NCBI GenBank assembly: GCA_016209495.1
Contig: JACQVX010000005.1
Location: forward strand, 1-34,855
Direction of reading: 5' to 3'
DNA: 34,855 bases
Source of the DNA: Planctomycetota bacterium
Lineage (GTDB): Bacteria > Planctomycetota > JACQVX01
Positions 7,155 through 14,870 of this stretch are shown piece by piece. The position numbers and the translations under genes were made by a program. Position 1 is the stretch's first letter, and the number at the start of each line of letters is the position of its first letter. The notes under the pieces were generated by a model that was not told the origin of the DNA, made no database searches, and worked only from the letters and a program-made list of their open reading frames with translations.

Positions 7155-8363
7155 ATGGAACGCTGGGGCTGGATCGTCTTCGTTTTGCTGGCTGGCTGCG
7201 GTGGTGGTGGTGGCGGGGGAGGCGGGGGTGGTGGTGGCGGGACCACCACGCCTGGCCCCGGCACCTGGACCTTGCCGACTCGCCTGAGCGCGAGCACGGG
7301 CGTACCTGGTGCCCGTGAAAACCACACTGCCGTCTGGACCGGCTCGACCATGATCGTCTTTGGCGGCCTGGTCCCTGCGGGCACGAGCCTCGTGGCGGTG
7401 AACTACGGCGGCATCTACACGCCCGCGACGGACACCTGGGTAGTCCTGCCCACGACCAATGCCCCCGAGGTACGGCAGAAGCACACCGCCGTCTGGACCG
7501 GGACTGAGATGATCGTCTGGGGAGGTGAGAATGGCATCGGCATCTCTGCGGGCACGCTCAATTCGGGGGCTCGTTTCAACCCGTCCACAAATATGTGGAC
7601 GACCATGACAACGAACGGTGCGCCGGAAGATCGAAGGGATCACAACGCCGTATGGACCGGCACGAAGATGATCGTGTGGGGGGGCTTCAGCGATTCGGGC
7701 GCCAATGCGGTCCTCAACACGGGTGGCATATTCGACCCCTCTGGCCTCGGTACATGGACGGCAACGGCCACTTCCGGCGCACCCAGTGCGCGGATGTTTC
7801 ACACGGCTGTTTGGACAGGAACCAAGATGCTTGTCTGGGGAGGGGGTGACTTGAGTGGCGTTGTCACCAACACAGGTGCCCTCTACGACCCGGCAACGAA
7901 CGTGTGGACATCAACGGGTTTCTTCACCGCACCGCCGGCTCGCCAGAACCATGTGGCTGTTTGGACCGGCACACGGATGCTCGTGTGGGGCGGTTTCGAC
8001 GGCTCCATCGGCTTACGCGAGGGGGGCATCTACGATCCAGCCACGACCCTCTGGACATTGATGCCCATCGTCAACGCACCGACGCGCCGTAGCGCAAAGA
8101 GCCTTGCCTCTACCGATGCTACTCATGGACACTCGGGCGTGTGGGGCGGAACGGAGATGATCATCTTCGGCGGCTTCGATAGCTCCCAGGTCCTCAACAC
8201 CGGCGGCGTCTTCAACCCGTCCACGAATACGTGGCGCGCCATCGCGGCTTCTCCCTCCGCGCGGGTGGGACATACGGCCGTATGGACGGGTTCGAACATG
8301 ATCATCTGGGGTGGCGAGGACGGGGCATTCATCACTCAGGCCGGGCAGGTCTTCACGCCGTAA
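7155..8363 (+). CDS. Kelch-repeat beta-propeller lipoprotein
   Basis: A 402-residue protein. The start ATG 7155 gives a short signal peptide (MERWGWIVFVLLAGC) with lipobox LLAGC. The Cys is followed by about 14 glycines encoded by GGN repeats, a flexible tether. Seven Kelch units follow, each with a HTAVWTG(T/S)xMI(V/I)(W/F)GG core near 7320, 7480, 7640, 7800, 7950, 8130 and 8270; seven units fit one closed propeller. It should sit on the outer or inner membrane facing the periplasm or surface and bind a protein or glycan; no catalytic motif is seen. It is cargo-like, transcribed opposite to the element's replication operon, and its base composition is visibly less GC-rich than the host's. 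A second lipoprotein gene follows after 15 bp. Confidence 0.85.
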   Translation: MERWGWIVFVLLAGCGGGGGGGGGGGGGGTTTPGPGTWTLPTRLSASTGVPGARENHTAVWTGSTMIVFGGLVPAGTSLVAVNYGGIYTPATDTWVVLPTTNAPEVRQKHTAVWTGTEMIVWGGENGIGISAGTLNSGARFNPSTNMWTTMTTNGAPEDRRDHNAVWTGTKMIVWGGFSDSGANAVLNTGGIFDPSGLGTWTATATSGAPSARMFHTAVWTGTKMLVWGGGDLSGVVTNTGALYDPATNVWTSTGFFTAPPARQNHVAVWTGTRMLVWGGFDGSIGLREGGIYDPATTLWTLMPIVNAPTRRSAKSLASTDATHGHSGVWGGTEMIIFGGFDSSQVLNTGGVFNPSTNTWRAIAASPSARVGHTAVWTGSNMIIWGGEDGAFITQAGQVFTP

Positions 8364-8378
8364 GGAGAGGAACCCACC

Positions 8379-9002
8379 ATGACGAGGAACCTCCAGTTCG
8401 CAGTGCTCGCCATCCTGCTTGTCCTCATCAACACCGGATGCGGAATCCTCTTCCGTGTGGATGGCAACGGCCCCTTCGAGAATCGTGAAGACGCATTCCG
8501 GGAGGTCACCACCGAACTGCCTTCACGCAGCCTCACGGAACGCGACGCCGAGACCCTGGACCGCTTCTATTCCCCGGAGCGCAAGTTCAACATCGGGGGG
8601 CGGGAGAACCTCTCGACGCCGTTCTTCGGGGGCATACTCCCAGGCCAGTACCGATACGTCGAGAAGTGGCGCCATGCGAAGACCGGGAGGACCCTGGGCA
8701 CCCTCGCGTCGTGGGCTGGGACGGGAATCCTCCTGCCGGGCTACGTAGAGTTCACATCCAGGAGCTACGACATGGAATCGGGGGAGTTGGTCGCGTACAG
8801 CCGGTCCCGATTGGTCATGGGGCTCGTAGAGTTTGGCGAGGCCGTGGGCCCGGAGAAACTCGACTTCGCGGGTGAGAACCTCGACTTCGACCGCCTCCGG
8901 CACGAGCGGTCGGCCACGGTGCTTCTTGGCGCATTCGGGACCACGCGGGTCAACGGGAAAAGCTACCTGCGGGTGGTGTGGGTGCCGATCCTGATATGGT
9001 GA
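8379..9002 (+). CDS. Lipoprotein of unknown function
   Basis: A 207-residue protein starting at ATG 8379 with AAGGAG about 10 bases upstream. The signal peptide MTRNLQFAVLAILLVLINTG precedes Cys21 in GCGILF, a plausible lipobox. The mature part is mixed, with FYSPERKFNIGGRENLSTPF, a hydrophobic stretch near LASWAGTGILLPGYVEF and GELVAYSRSRLVMGLVEFG. I recognise no family. It follows the Kelch lipoprotein in the same direction with a short gap, so the two probably form an operon and perhaps act together at the membrane. It converges on the leftward genes 25 bp away. Confidence 0.75.
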   Translation: MTRNLQFAVLAILLVLINTGCGILFRVDGNGPFENREDAFREVTTELPSRSLTERDAETLDRFYSPERKFNIGGRENLSTPFFGGILPGQYRYVEKWRHAKTGRTLGTLASWAGTGILLPGYVEFTSRSYDMESGELVAYSRSRLVMGLVEFGEAVGPEKLDFAGENLDFDRLRHERSATVLLGAFGTTRVNGKSYLRVVWVPILIW

Positions 9003-9026
9003 GCGAGTACCGCACACCCATCGAGG

Positions 9027-9428
9027 TCATGCACACCAGGGCACGTGAGGCACGCCGGTCATTCCCGGCCGCACATGACCCAGCGGAACGCCGTAGTCGG
9101 GGCGCGCGTAGTAGTGGCGCCCGAACGTGCCCGGCTGAAGGCTACCAAGGGCGTAGGCCCGCCAGCCGCCGACGCGGCCCCGCGCGACGAAAACGAGCCC
9201 GCCGCCAATGGCGAACGCCTGCTGCCCCGCCTCGCCCACCTCGTGCGCCGCGAAGGGGACCGCTTTTTCGTTGCGGCGACGAATCAGAACAACGAGCGGG
9301 AGCCCCAGAACCGGATCGAATAGGATCCGGTCTACAGCCCCGATCTGGAAAACCCAAGGGGGGGTCGGCGGACAGAGGTAGCCCGCGCGAACGAGCGTGT
9401 GAAGCGGGAATCGTTCGCTGCGCTTCAC
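9027..9428 (-). CDS. Unknown element protein, 133 aa
   Basis: The GTG start at 9428 overlaps the stop of the preceding gene (ACGTGA), which favours this start. The sequence has a hydrophobic stretch (ILFDPVLGLPLVVLI) followed by RRR, and a glycine- and aromatic-rich C-terminal half (AIGGGLVFVARGRVGGWRAY, FGRHYYARPDYG). No family is recognised. It is the last gene of the leftward operon. The coupling and size suggest work with the two preceding small proteins, perhaps at a membrane. Confidence 0.6.
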   Translation of the reverse strand: MKRSERFPLHTLVRAGYLCPPTPPWVFQIGAVDRILFDPVLGLPLVVLIRRRNEKAVPFAAHEVGEAGQQAFAIGGGLVFVARGRVGGWRAYALGSLQPGTFGRHYYARPDYGVPLGHVRPGMTGVPHVPWCA

Positions 9429-9676
9429 GTCCTCCTCCAGCGGGCCCAGCCCACCAGCGCCCGGACCCCCACGCCCGCGATGAACAACTTGGTCCCCACC
9501 GCCGACACCTGTCCCCAGGGGCGCCACCGGGCCGCCCGCAGGGCCTCCTCGGCCCGGAAGAACTCGCCCTGGGCGTAGGCCAGCATGGGGACCCCTGCCT
9601 CGGCATCGACCCGGGCAGGGAGCGTCCCCGCCCCGGGCCCCGGAACGACGTTCTCCGGGACGGGCAGGGCGCTCAT
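9425..9676 (-). CDS. Small protein with a C-terminal hydrophobic segment, 83 aa
   Basis: The start ATG 9676 overlaps the preceding stop (ATGA at 9673-9676). The N-terminal half is proline/alanine-rich (MSALPVPENVVPGPGAGTLP). The C-terminal half has one likely membrane segment (VSAVGTKLFIAGVGVRALVGW) followed by a basic end (ARWRRT), the pattern of a single-pass protein with a cytoplasmic tail. The family is not recognised. A frame opened further upstream (to 9811) covers the neighbouring gene and is rejected. Confidence 0.6.
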   Translation of the reverse strand: MSALPVPENVVPGPGAGTLPARVDAEAGVPMLAYAQGEFFRAEEALRAARWRPWGQVSAVGTKLFIAGVGVRALVGWARWRRT

Positions 9677-10023
9677 CGGCGCCCCCAGCGGTGGCCCGCG
9701 TAGCCCAGCGCCGCACGGCTGGCAGGGGCCCAAAAGGTCCCCGTCGCCACGGCGTCCGCCAGGGCGTAGCCTGTCACGAAGGCCATCGTACCGACGCCCG
9801 CGCGGGCCCACCCCGGGAGCGGGGGGCGGGAGCGGATCACGGCGGCCTGGGCGTCCATCGTGGCGGCCTGGGCGAGTAGCTCCTGGGCCCGGGTAGCCTC
9901 TTGGTGGCGGCGGTGGTCCGCCACCTGTTCGGGGTCGAGGTAAATGGCGTGCGGCATGGCGGGCCCGACCATCTGCCCGGTGCCCTGCTGCTGGGGCGCG
10001 AGCCCCGAATAGTCGAACTGCAT
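9673..10023 (-). CDS. Small membrane protein, 116 aa
   Basis: The start ATG 10023 has AGGAGG nine bases upstream, the clearest ribosome site in this cluster. It has a Gln/Gly-rich N-terminus (QQQGTGQMVGP), a helical region (about 30-60: EQVADHRRHQEATRAQELLAQ) that could form a coiled coil, then a likely membrane segment (AGVGTMAFVTGYALADAVATG) near residues 74-94 and a basic tail (GHRWGRR). Overlapped by the next gene. The family is not recognised. Confidence 0.62.
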   Translation of the reverse strand: MQFDYSGLAPQQQGTGQMVGPAMPHAIYLDPEQVADHRRHQEATRAQELLAQAATMDAQAAVIRSRPPLPGWARAGVGTMAFVTGYALADAVATGTFWAPASRAALGYAGHRWGRR

Positions 10024-10037
10024 GGCGTCATCCTCCT

Positions 10038-10062
10038 ACTAACTAACAGTACTAACTAACAG
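10038..10062. repeat. Tandem 12-bp repeat between genes
   Basis: ACTAACTAACAG occurs at 10038-10049 and 10051-10062, at the end of the zinc-ribbon gene and just before the AGGAGG of the next. Read leftward it gives repeated TTAG words that stop translation in more than one frame. Confidence 0.45.
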
Positions 10063-10336
10063 ACCCACCATGGGCGGGGTGTTCGGCCGGCACCGCCGGC
10101 CTCGGTCCGGGCGGCGCCACGGGGACAAGTGAGCGGCCGGACGTGTCTACCTGCAAGGCCAAGGCGGCCGCGTCCACCTGGGTCAGGTATTCCCCGAAGT
10201 AGATTGGTCCCCGGAAACTCGCCACCCCCCGCAGAAACGCCCGGGACCCGCATAGCGCGCAGGCGAGGTAGGGCCTGCCCTTGCGATCTGCGCGAATCTC
10301 CGCGCCGACACCGAAGCAGAAGATACAGGGCCTCAT
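10052..10336 (-). CDS. Zinc-ribbon protein, 94 aa
   Basis: Two CxxC pairs, CIFC (4-7) and CALC (26-29), could bind one zinc ion. They are followed by RAFLRGVASFRGPIYFGEYL, then an Ala/Pro-rich, probably disordered tail. The ATG at 10336 overlaps the stop of the RadA-like gene (CCATGAGG), so translation is coupled. A small zinc ribbon next to a zinc-ribbon ATPase suggests a DNA- or protein-binding partner; the precise role is unknown. Confidence 0.65.
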   Translation of the reverse strand: MRPCIFCFGVGAEIRADRKGRPYLACALCGSRAFLRGVASFRGPIYFGEYLTQVDAAALALQVDTSGRSLVPVAPPGPRPAVPAEHPAHGGSVS

Positions 10337-11061
10337 GGTTTCGCCTCCTCGCCCGCCCAGGGCGTCGCGCCCTCGGCCGGGCTATCGAACCGCGTCTTCT
10401 CTCGGCGCCAGCCGCCGCCGGTGGCCAGGGCGATCACTACGTCCGCATGGTGCAGCAGCCCCAGGGGACCCCGGGCGCCGCCGTCCTTCGTTGCCTGCAT
10501 GGTGTAGATGACGGCGATCTCCTCCTCGCGGGCGAGCCGGGCGAGGTCTGCACCGGAGAGGGTGGAATATGTGAGGCTGTCCACCACCAGGGCGGCGGCG
10601 CGGTGCCGGCGCAGGAGGTCCAGGAGCACCCCCAGGTCGTTCGCGGCGGTGATCAGGAGGTCGTTTCGAAGTATCTCCAATCGGCGCAGCCGCGCGGACA
10701 CTTGCGGCCCCAGGGCCTCCTCGGTGGAGGCGATGACCACCGGGCGGCCGGTAGCATCGGCCAGCGCATCGGCAAGACGGTAGACCAGATGGCTCTTGCC
10801 CGCCCCCGGGGGGCCGTATAGTGCGAGTAGAAACGGTGCGGCCGGCAGGCGACCCGTCACGGCCAGGAGGTCCGCGGGGAGGTCCACGTAGCGGGCGTGG
10901 CGGGCCCAGAGGTCCCGGGCCGTGACCACCGCCTCGTCCGTGAGGATACCGGTGCAAGGTGCGGTGACGGACGGGAAGTAGGAGCGCACGGCGCTGCATC
11001 GGGGGCACCATTCCACACGTTCCGGGGCGGTGGCGCCGCACGAATAGCAGGTGTGGATCAT
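10333..11061 (-). CDS. RadA-like zinc-ribbon RecA-fold ATPase
   Basis: A 242-residue protein. The N-terminal zinc ribbon CYSCGATAPERVEWCPRC (about 5-22) matches the RadA/Sms type. The RecA-like core has Walker A GPPGAGKS (about residues 82-89) and Walker B ALVVDSLTY. There is no Lon-like C-terminal domain, so it is about half the length of chromosomal RadA (about 450 residues). RadA drives branch migration; this short form may instead load or remodel the element's helicase, or process replication forks. The ATG overlaps the primase-helicase stop (11058-11061). KaiC-like ATPases are an alternative classification. Confidence 0.7.
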   Translation of the reverse strand: MIHTCYSCGATAPERVEWCPRCSAVRSYFPSVTAPCTGILTDEAVVTARDLWARHARYVDLPADLLAVTGRLPAAPFLLALYGPPGAGKSHLVYRLADALADATGRPVVIASTEEALGPQVSARLRRLEILRNDLLITAANDLGVLLDLLRRHRAAALVVDSLTYSTLSGADLARLAREEEIAVIYTMQATKDGGARGPLGLLHHADVVIALATGGGWRREKTRFDSPAEGATPWAGEEAKP

Positions 11062-12902
11062 GCGTCCGAAGCGTCCGAAGCGTCATTGGGGGGGGCATCG
11101 TCCGGTGACACATCGGACGCTCTGGACGCTTTGGACGGTGGGGTGTGGCGGATCATCCAGCCGCGCCGGTTCCCGCCGCGGGGCACCCGCCGCACCTCCA
11201 GCCCATCGCGGGGGTGGGCGGTCAGCCGGCTCAGGGCCCGCCCCAGGGCATCGGGGGTCCGTGTCCACCCCAGCCGCCTCGCCCACCCGGCGGGGGTGTC
11301 CTCGATCTCGCTTCCCGGCGACACCACCCGGCGCAGGGCGCCGGCCAGGTCGTCGTCGGTGGTCGCGGGCTCCCCGTCCCCCTCGCGGGGCGGCATACCC
11401 CCCAAGGCGTCCTCCACGTCCGCAGTCACAGGGTCGGTGTCCCACTTGATTCGCGGGCCAGCGCCATCGGCCACGACGCGGAATCCGATGCCCTTGGGGG
11501 CCGCAGCCAGATTCGCCTTGATGGGCAGGAGCAGGCGTCGGCGTCCCTCGGGGTCCTTCGCGTCTCTGGCCACGCCCCACGCCGCACGGGCCGCCGCAGT
11601 GAAGGCCAAAGATCCCATCGCCCGGTATACGGCCTGCCCGGGTGCCTTGCGAAGATGGGTCACTGCCAGCACCGCCGCGCCGGTGCGCTGGGCCAGGGCC
11701 GCCAGCGGGGCCAGGGCTCCCCGGACCGCGGCGTTGACATGACTGTCCACATCGCCCAGGTAAGCGCTGATGGGGTCGATGACGACCAGTCGCACGGGGG
11801 CCGTCCGGCCCGCCCTCTCGATGGTCGCCTCCACAGCGGGCAGGTCCCGATCCAGACAGACCACGCGCTCGTGGGCGCCGTCTCGAATGGCCGTCAGGGC
11901 GTGGATCACCTTCGTGTCGGCGCCCGCGGCGTCCAGCCGGGGCCGGATGGTGTCGGCCACATCATCCTCGGCGGACAGGATGACCACCGCGCCCTGCTCG
12001 CTGGGCTCCCGCCCCGGCCAGAGGGCGCCGCGCGAGACGACCGCCGCGAAGTACAAGGTCAGGAGGCTCTTGCCCAGGCCCGGGTCACCCACCAATAGCG
12101 TGAGCTTGGCAGCGGGGATGCGGCCGGGCCAAGTCCACCGCACGGGGACGGCCTCCACGTCGGCCACCCGCACCACAACGGGGGCGGGTGGCGCGTAGTT
12201 CGCCGCCGAGCGGGCGATGTTCCGCACCTCCTCGTCGGGGAGCGGCGGCCGGCATCGCCCCGCGTTGACGGCGGCCAGCAGAACCTCGATCTCGGTAGCG
12301 GTGGCGCCTTGGCGGCGCGCGGCCCCGGCCAAACGAGTCAGGGTGGTGTGGCGGGAGCCCTCGGGGATCGGCTCCCCCTGCGCGGACGCCCGGCTCCCGT
12401 TGGCTTCCGCGTGTGCAGCCAGCCCGGGCCAAGGATGGAGCGGACCGTCGAGTGGCACCAGCCAGTCCCTACCGGGGCGCCCCGGGACGGGGATGACCAC
12501 CAGCGACCCGCGGCCCGCCCTCACCTCCCCCTCCACACCGTAGGCCCGCAGGTTCACTGTCTTGCCCGGCCCATCCTTTCCGTGGGCGAAGTACCGATGT
12601 GTGCCGCCGCGGGGCGTGCTCGCCGTGGGGGAGGCCGGGAGCGTGCCCCCCGAAATGAGGGGTAGGACCGCTGCCTCATCTTGCCCCCCCTCGATGTCAA
12701 GAACCACGAGGCGGTCAAGTCGCAGGCCCACCCCCCGGATCCCTCCGCCGAGGAGATGAACCATGAGATCCTCGACGGAGGTGCTGGCCGTGGTCCAGCC
12801 ATCCAGCGTGGGCCGCTTTCCCGCCATGGGAATGAGAGGACCCAAGGCCATCATCCGAGTCAGGTATTGACGCAGCGCGTCATGCGGGGTAGTCTTACTC
12901 AT
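11058..12902 (-). CDS. Prim-Pol / RepA-type primase-helicase
   Basis: A 614-residue replication protein. The N-terminal bifunctional primase-polymerase-like domain (about 1-155) shows VVLDIEGG (a metal-site-like motif) and RGGTHRYF (the GGxHxYF motif of the AEP fold). A PriCT-like linker follows (about 185-230: GSRHTTLTRLAGAARRQ, EEVRNIARS). Then comes an AAA_25/RepA-like ATPase with Walker A GDPGLGKS and Walker B VVIDPISAYLGD. The tail is Asp/Ser/Ala-rich. Such proteins prime and unwind small plasmids and integrative elements at their origin. The start has AAGGA upstream, and its stop overlaps the RadA-like start. Confidence 0.85.
   Translation of the reverse strand: MSKTTPHDALRQYLTRMMALGPLIPMAGKRPTLDGWTTASTSVEDLMVHLLGGGIRGVGLRLDRLVVLDIEGGQDEAAVLPLISGGTLPASPTASTPRGGTHRYFAHGKDGPGKTVNLRAYGVEGEVRAGRGSLVVIPVPGRPGRDWLVPLDGPLHPWPGLAAHAEANGSRASAQGEPIPEGSRHTTLTRLAGAARRQGATATEIEVLLAAVNAGRCRPPLPDEEVRNIARSAANYAPPAPVVVRVADVEAVPVRWTWPGRIPAAKLTLLVGDPGLGKSLLTLYFAAVVSRGALWPGREPSEQGAVVILSAEDDVADTIRPRLDAAGADTKVIHALTAIRDGAHERVVCLDRDLPAVEATIERAGRTAPVRLVVIDPISAYLGDVDSHVNAAVRGALAPLAALAQRTGAAVLAVTHLRKAPGQAVYRAMGSLAFTAAARAAWGVARDAKDPEGRRRLLLPIKANLAAAPKGIGFRVVADGAGPRIKWDTDPVTADVEDALGGMPPREGDGEPATTDDDLAGALRRVVSPGSEIEDTPAGWARRLGWTRTPDALGRALSRLTAHPRDGLEVRRVPRGGNRRGWMIRHTPPSKASRASDVSPDDAPPNDASDASDA
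11061..11139. repeat. Iteron-like inverted array of 9-bp units
   Basis: Three forward units (TGCGTCCGA, AGCGTCCGA, AGCGTCATT at 11061, 11070, 11079) and three reversed units (TCGGACGCT, CTGGACGCT, TTGGACGGT at 11113, 11122, 11131) face each other around a 25-bp centre. They lie in the end of the primase-helicase gene and encode its DASDASDA-like tail. Confidence 0.45.
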
Positions 12903-12935
12903 GTCAGTTCGTCCTTATCGATCAGAATTCCCTTC

Positions 12936-12962
12936 GCGGCCCGCCCTAGCCCGGCGGGCCGC
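12936..12962 (-). other. Strong hairpin between the HTH and primase genes
   Basis: A perfect 10-bp stem (GCGGCCCGCC/GGCGGGCCGC) with a 7-nt loop. Read leftward it is followed by AAGGGAATTCTG, not a U tract, so it is more likely an attenuator, processing site or operator than a full terminator. It fills the largest gap in the operon's replication part. Confidence 0.5.
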
Positions 12963-12967
12963 ATCGT

Positions 12968-13207
12968 CTACTGTTGGGCCCGGGCACGCCCCACCACCTC
13001 CTCCGCGGCCTCGCGCCGGTGGGCAGCGAGGAACCGCTCCAGGTCAGCCACGGCGACCAGCACGGGGCTGCGCGGCGCATCGCCTAACTTGTGACTGGGG
13101 ATGACCCCGGTGCTGGTCCACCGGCGGACCAGCGAGTGCGATAGGCCCAGACGGCGGGCGACATCCTTCGTACGGAGGTACTCGGGGATCTGGCTGGACC
13201 GGGGCAT
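12968..13207 (-). CDS. AlpA/MerR-like helix-turn-helix protein (excisionase candidate)
   Basis: A 79-residue protein. The ATG 13207 has a strong AGGAGGTGATC ribosome site. The winged-helix pattern YLRTKDVARRLGLSHSLVRR followed by W, GVIPSHKLG and a C-terminal VADLERFLAAHR is the HTH_17/AlpA type. Small proteins of this family in integrative elements act as excisionases or as regulators of integrase and replication genes. Its place in an integrase-led operon fits either role. Confidence 0.75.
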   Translation of the reverse strand: MPRSSQIPEYLRTKDVARRLGLSHSLVRRWTSTGVIPSHKLGDAPRSPVLVAVADLERFLAAHRREAAEEVVGRARAQQ

Positions 13208-13560
13208 ACGATCACCTCCTGCCCGCGGGGGCGGGCGTACGTAGGCACACCCCGCCCGGCGCGGGCCGGCGGGGGCGGGACTACTGGACTAGCTGGTTGT
13301 GGGGCGGCGGATGGGCCGGGGTCGGGGCCGGCTGCGCTCGCCCGCGAGCGGGGATGCCCGAGGCGGGGGCCGCGCATGCTCGGCGCGTGGCGGGCCAGCG
13401 AGCGGATGCGGACGGCCTGGGCTGCATCGCGGAGGCGAAGCTCGCGCAACGCGGGATCGAAGATGGGAGCCAGCGCCGCGAAGAATGCGTTCGGGGCGGT
13501 AAGATCCACGCCTTTCAAGGCTCGGTCCATGCGGAGGGCGTGGAGGCCGGAGCGGCTCAC
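13084..13560 (-). CDS. Possible small protein with Pro-rich tail (uncertain)
   Basis: The GTG at 13560 overlaps the stop of the preceding gene (GTGA). The first 60 residues look protein-like (DRALKGVDLTAPNAFFAALA, FDPALRELRLRDAAQAVRIR). The rest is Pro/Ala/Arg-rich, and the frame runs 124 bp into the well-supported HTH gene, so the true end may be earlier, for example by a sequence error. Region 13208-13300 is otherwise GC-rich spacer. No family is recognised. Confidence 0.35.
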   Translation of the reverse strand: MSRSGLHALRMDRALKGVDLTAPNAFFAALAPIFDPALRELRLRDAAQAVRIRSLARHAPSMRGPRLGHPRSRASAAGPDPGPSAAPQPASPVVPPPPARAGRGVPTYARPRGQEVIVCPGPARSPSTSVRRMSPAVWAYRTRWSAGGPAPGSSPVTS

Positions 13561-13784
13561 TTCCTCGGCTCCTCGCCCGCGACGGGGGTGAAGGTGGCGG
13601 CCAGTTCGCGCGCGAACCGACGAACGATCTCGCGGCGCCGGGGGTCCTTCATCTCCTCCTCGATGGCCTGGAGCATCTCCGCATAGAGGGCGTCGTGGTA
13701 GGCGGTGCGCCAGGCGTCGTAAAAGGGGTGCATGGGCTGGCCGTTGCCCGGTCCCTTGCTGTTCGTCTTGCGCCTCTTTGCCAT
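13557..13784 (-). CDS. Small basic protein, 75 aa
   Basis: Start ATG 13784 (MAKRRKTNSKG); an in-frame start at 13805 is possible. The basic N-terminus is followed by a helix-rich part (HPFYDAWRTAYHDALYAEML, QAIEEEMKDPRRREIVRRFA). It lies 33 bp after the integrase stop, in the same direction. The function is unknown; the highly charged nature would suit DNA or protein binding. Confidence 0.55.
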   Translation of the reverse strand: MAKRRKTNSKGPGNGQPMHPFYDAWRTAYHDALYAEMLQAIEEEMKDPRRREIVRRFARELAATFTPVAGEEPRK

Positions 13785-13817
13785 GGCGCCGCCACTATAC
13801 CGCACCCGGCGGCACGA

Positions 13818-14870
13818 TCAAGCCGGTAGTGCCGCCACCACGTCATGCAACGTCTCGGGCGCCAGGTGGGCGTAGTAATGCTCCGTAGTCGTCACCGACG
13901 CATGGCCCAGTAGCTTCGAGACGCTGTAGATTGGCTGGCCGGCCTGCACCAACCACGACGCGAAGGTGTGCCGCAACAGATAGAAGTTGATCCCCGTTAG
14001 ACCGGTGCGCCGGCCTGCGGCCACGAGCGCCCGGTGGACGTGGCTCTCATCGTAGGGGGTGCCGTTCGTCGTGCTGAAGACAAGGGCGCCGACCCGGCCC
14101 ATGGCCTCCAGGACCTCGCGCAATCGAGGGTGCAGCGGGATGCGCCGTGATTCGCGGTCCTTGGGCTTCCAGTCCTCGCGCACCGTCACGTGCAGCAAGC
14201 CCGCCTTGAGGTCCACGTCCTCCCACCGCAGGCTCAGGATCTCGCCCAGGCGAAGGCCGGCGTATAGACCGACCAGGGACATCGCCCGCAGGGGCATGGT
14301 GCGGTGGACCGTGGCGCCGTTACCAGCGATGGCCGGTTCATCGCAGACGGCCAGCAGCTTGTCGGCCTCCCGGGGAGCCAGGAAGCGGATCGGCCTCTTC
14401 GGCAGCGGGGGGAGCCTCTGGATGCGCGCACAGGGGTCCGCCGGCAGGTGCCCCATGCGCACGCACCATCGGGTGAAGGTCTTGATCACTTGGAGGTCTT
14501 TGCGGGCGCGTACCAGGCCGTGAGCCTCGCGGCGCTGGCCCAGGTAGGTGTCGATCCGGGCGGGGGTGATGTCGGACAGCCTGCGCGGCTTGAGGGCATC
14601 CAGGAGGGGACGTAGCCGGTAGCGCTGATCCCGCACCCAGTCGGCGGTGTTGCGCGTGGTACTGGCCTCCAGGAAGCGTTCCAGCGCCGTCTCGGGCGGC
14701 ATGCCTCGCGTGCTCATCCCGTGCTGGCCTCGCTCCACGTCCACCTCCACCGCTTGGAGGATCGCCTCCGCGTGCCGTTTGCTGCCTTGGGTCGGTTGCC
14801 GGCGGCGCCTGCCGGCGGCGTCCATGTAGTCGATCCACCACTTGCCCTGCTTCTCGAAGACCCTGCCCAC
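13818..14870 (-). CDS. int: Tyrosine integrase of the element
   Basis: A 350-residue site-specific recombinase. The N-terminal arm-binding start is MGRVFEKQGKWWIDYMDAAG, followed by a SAM-like core-binding region and the catalytic domain. The first catalytic Arg is in YAGLRLGEI. Box II reads YLLRHTFAS, so the usual first His is Tyr while R and H remain. The second His region is LLGHASVTTT, and the nucleophile Tyr is in EHYYAH. The GTG start at 14870 has GAGGGG upstream. It lies 283 bp from attR, reads away from it and heads the leftward operon. It should catalyse integration at the tRNA-Arg 3' half. Confidence 0.92.
   Translation of the reverse strand: MGRVFEKQGKWWIDYMDAAGRRRRQPTQGSKRHAEAILQAVEVDVERGQHGMSTRGMPPETALERFLEASTTRNTADWVRDQRYRLRPLLDALKPRRLSDITPARIDTYLGQRREAHGLVRARKDLQVIKTFTRWCVRMGHLPADPCARIQRLPPLPKRPIRFLAPREADKLLAVCDEPAIAGNGATVHRTMPLRAMSLVGLYAGLRLGEILSLRWEDVDLKAGLLHVTVREDWKPKDRESRRIPLHPRLREVLEAMGRVGALVFSTTNGTPYDESHVHRALVAAGRRTGLTGINFYLLRHTFASWLVQAGQPIYSVSKLLGHASVTTTEHYYAHLAPETLHDVVAALPA

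Noticed and set aside
7199-7250. Simple GGT/GGC repeat as a separate genomic repeat
   Set aside because: It encodes the poly-glycine tether after the lipobox Cys and is explained by the Kelch gene.
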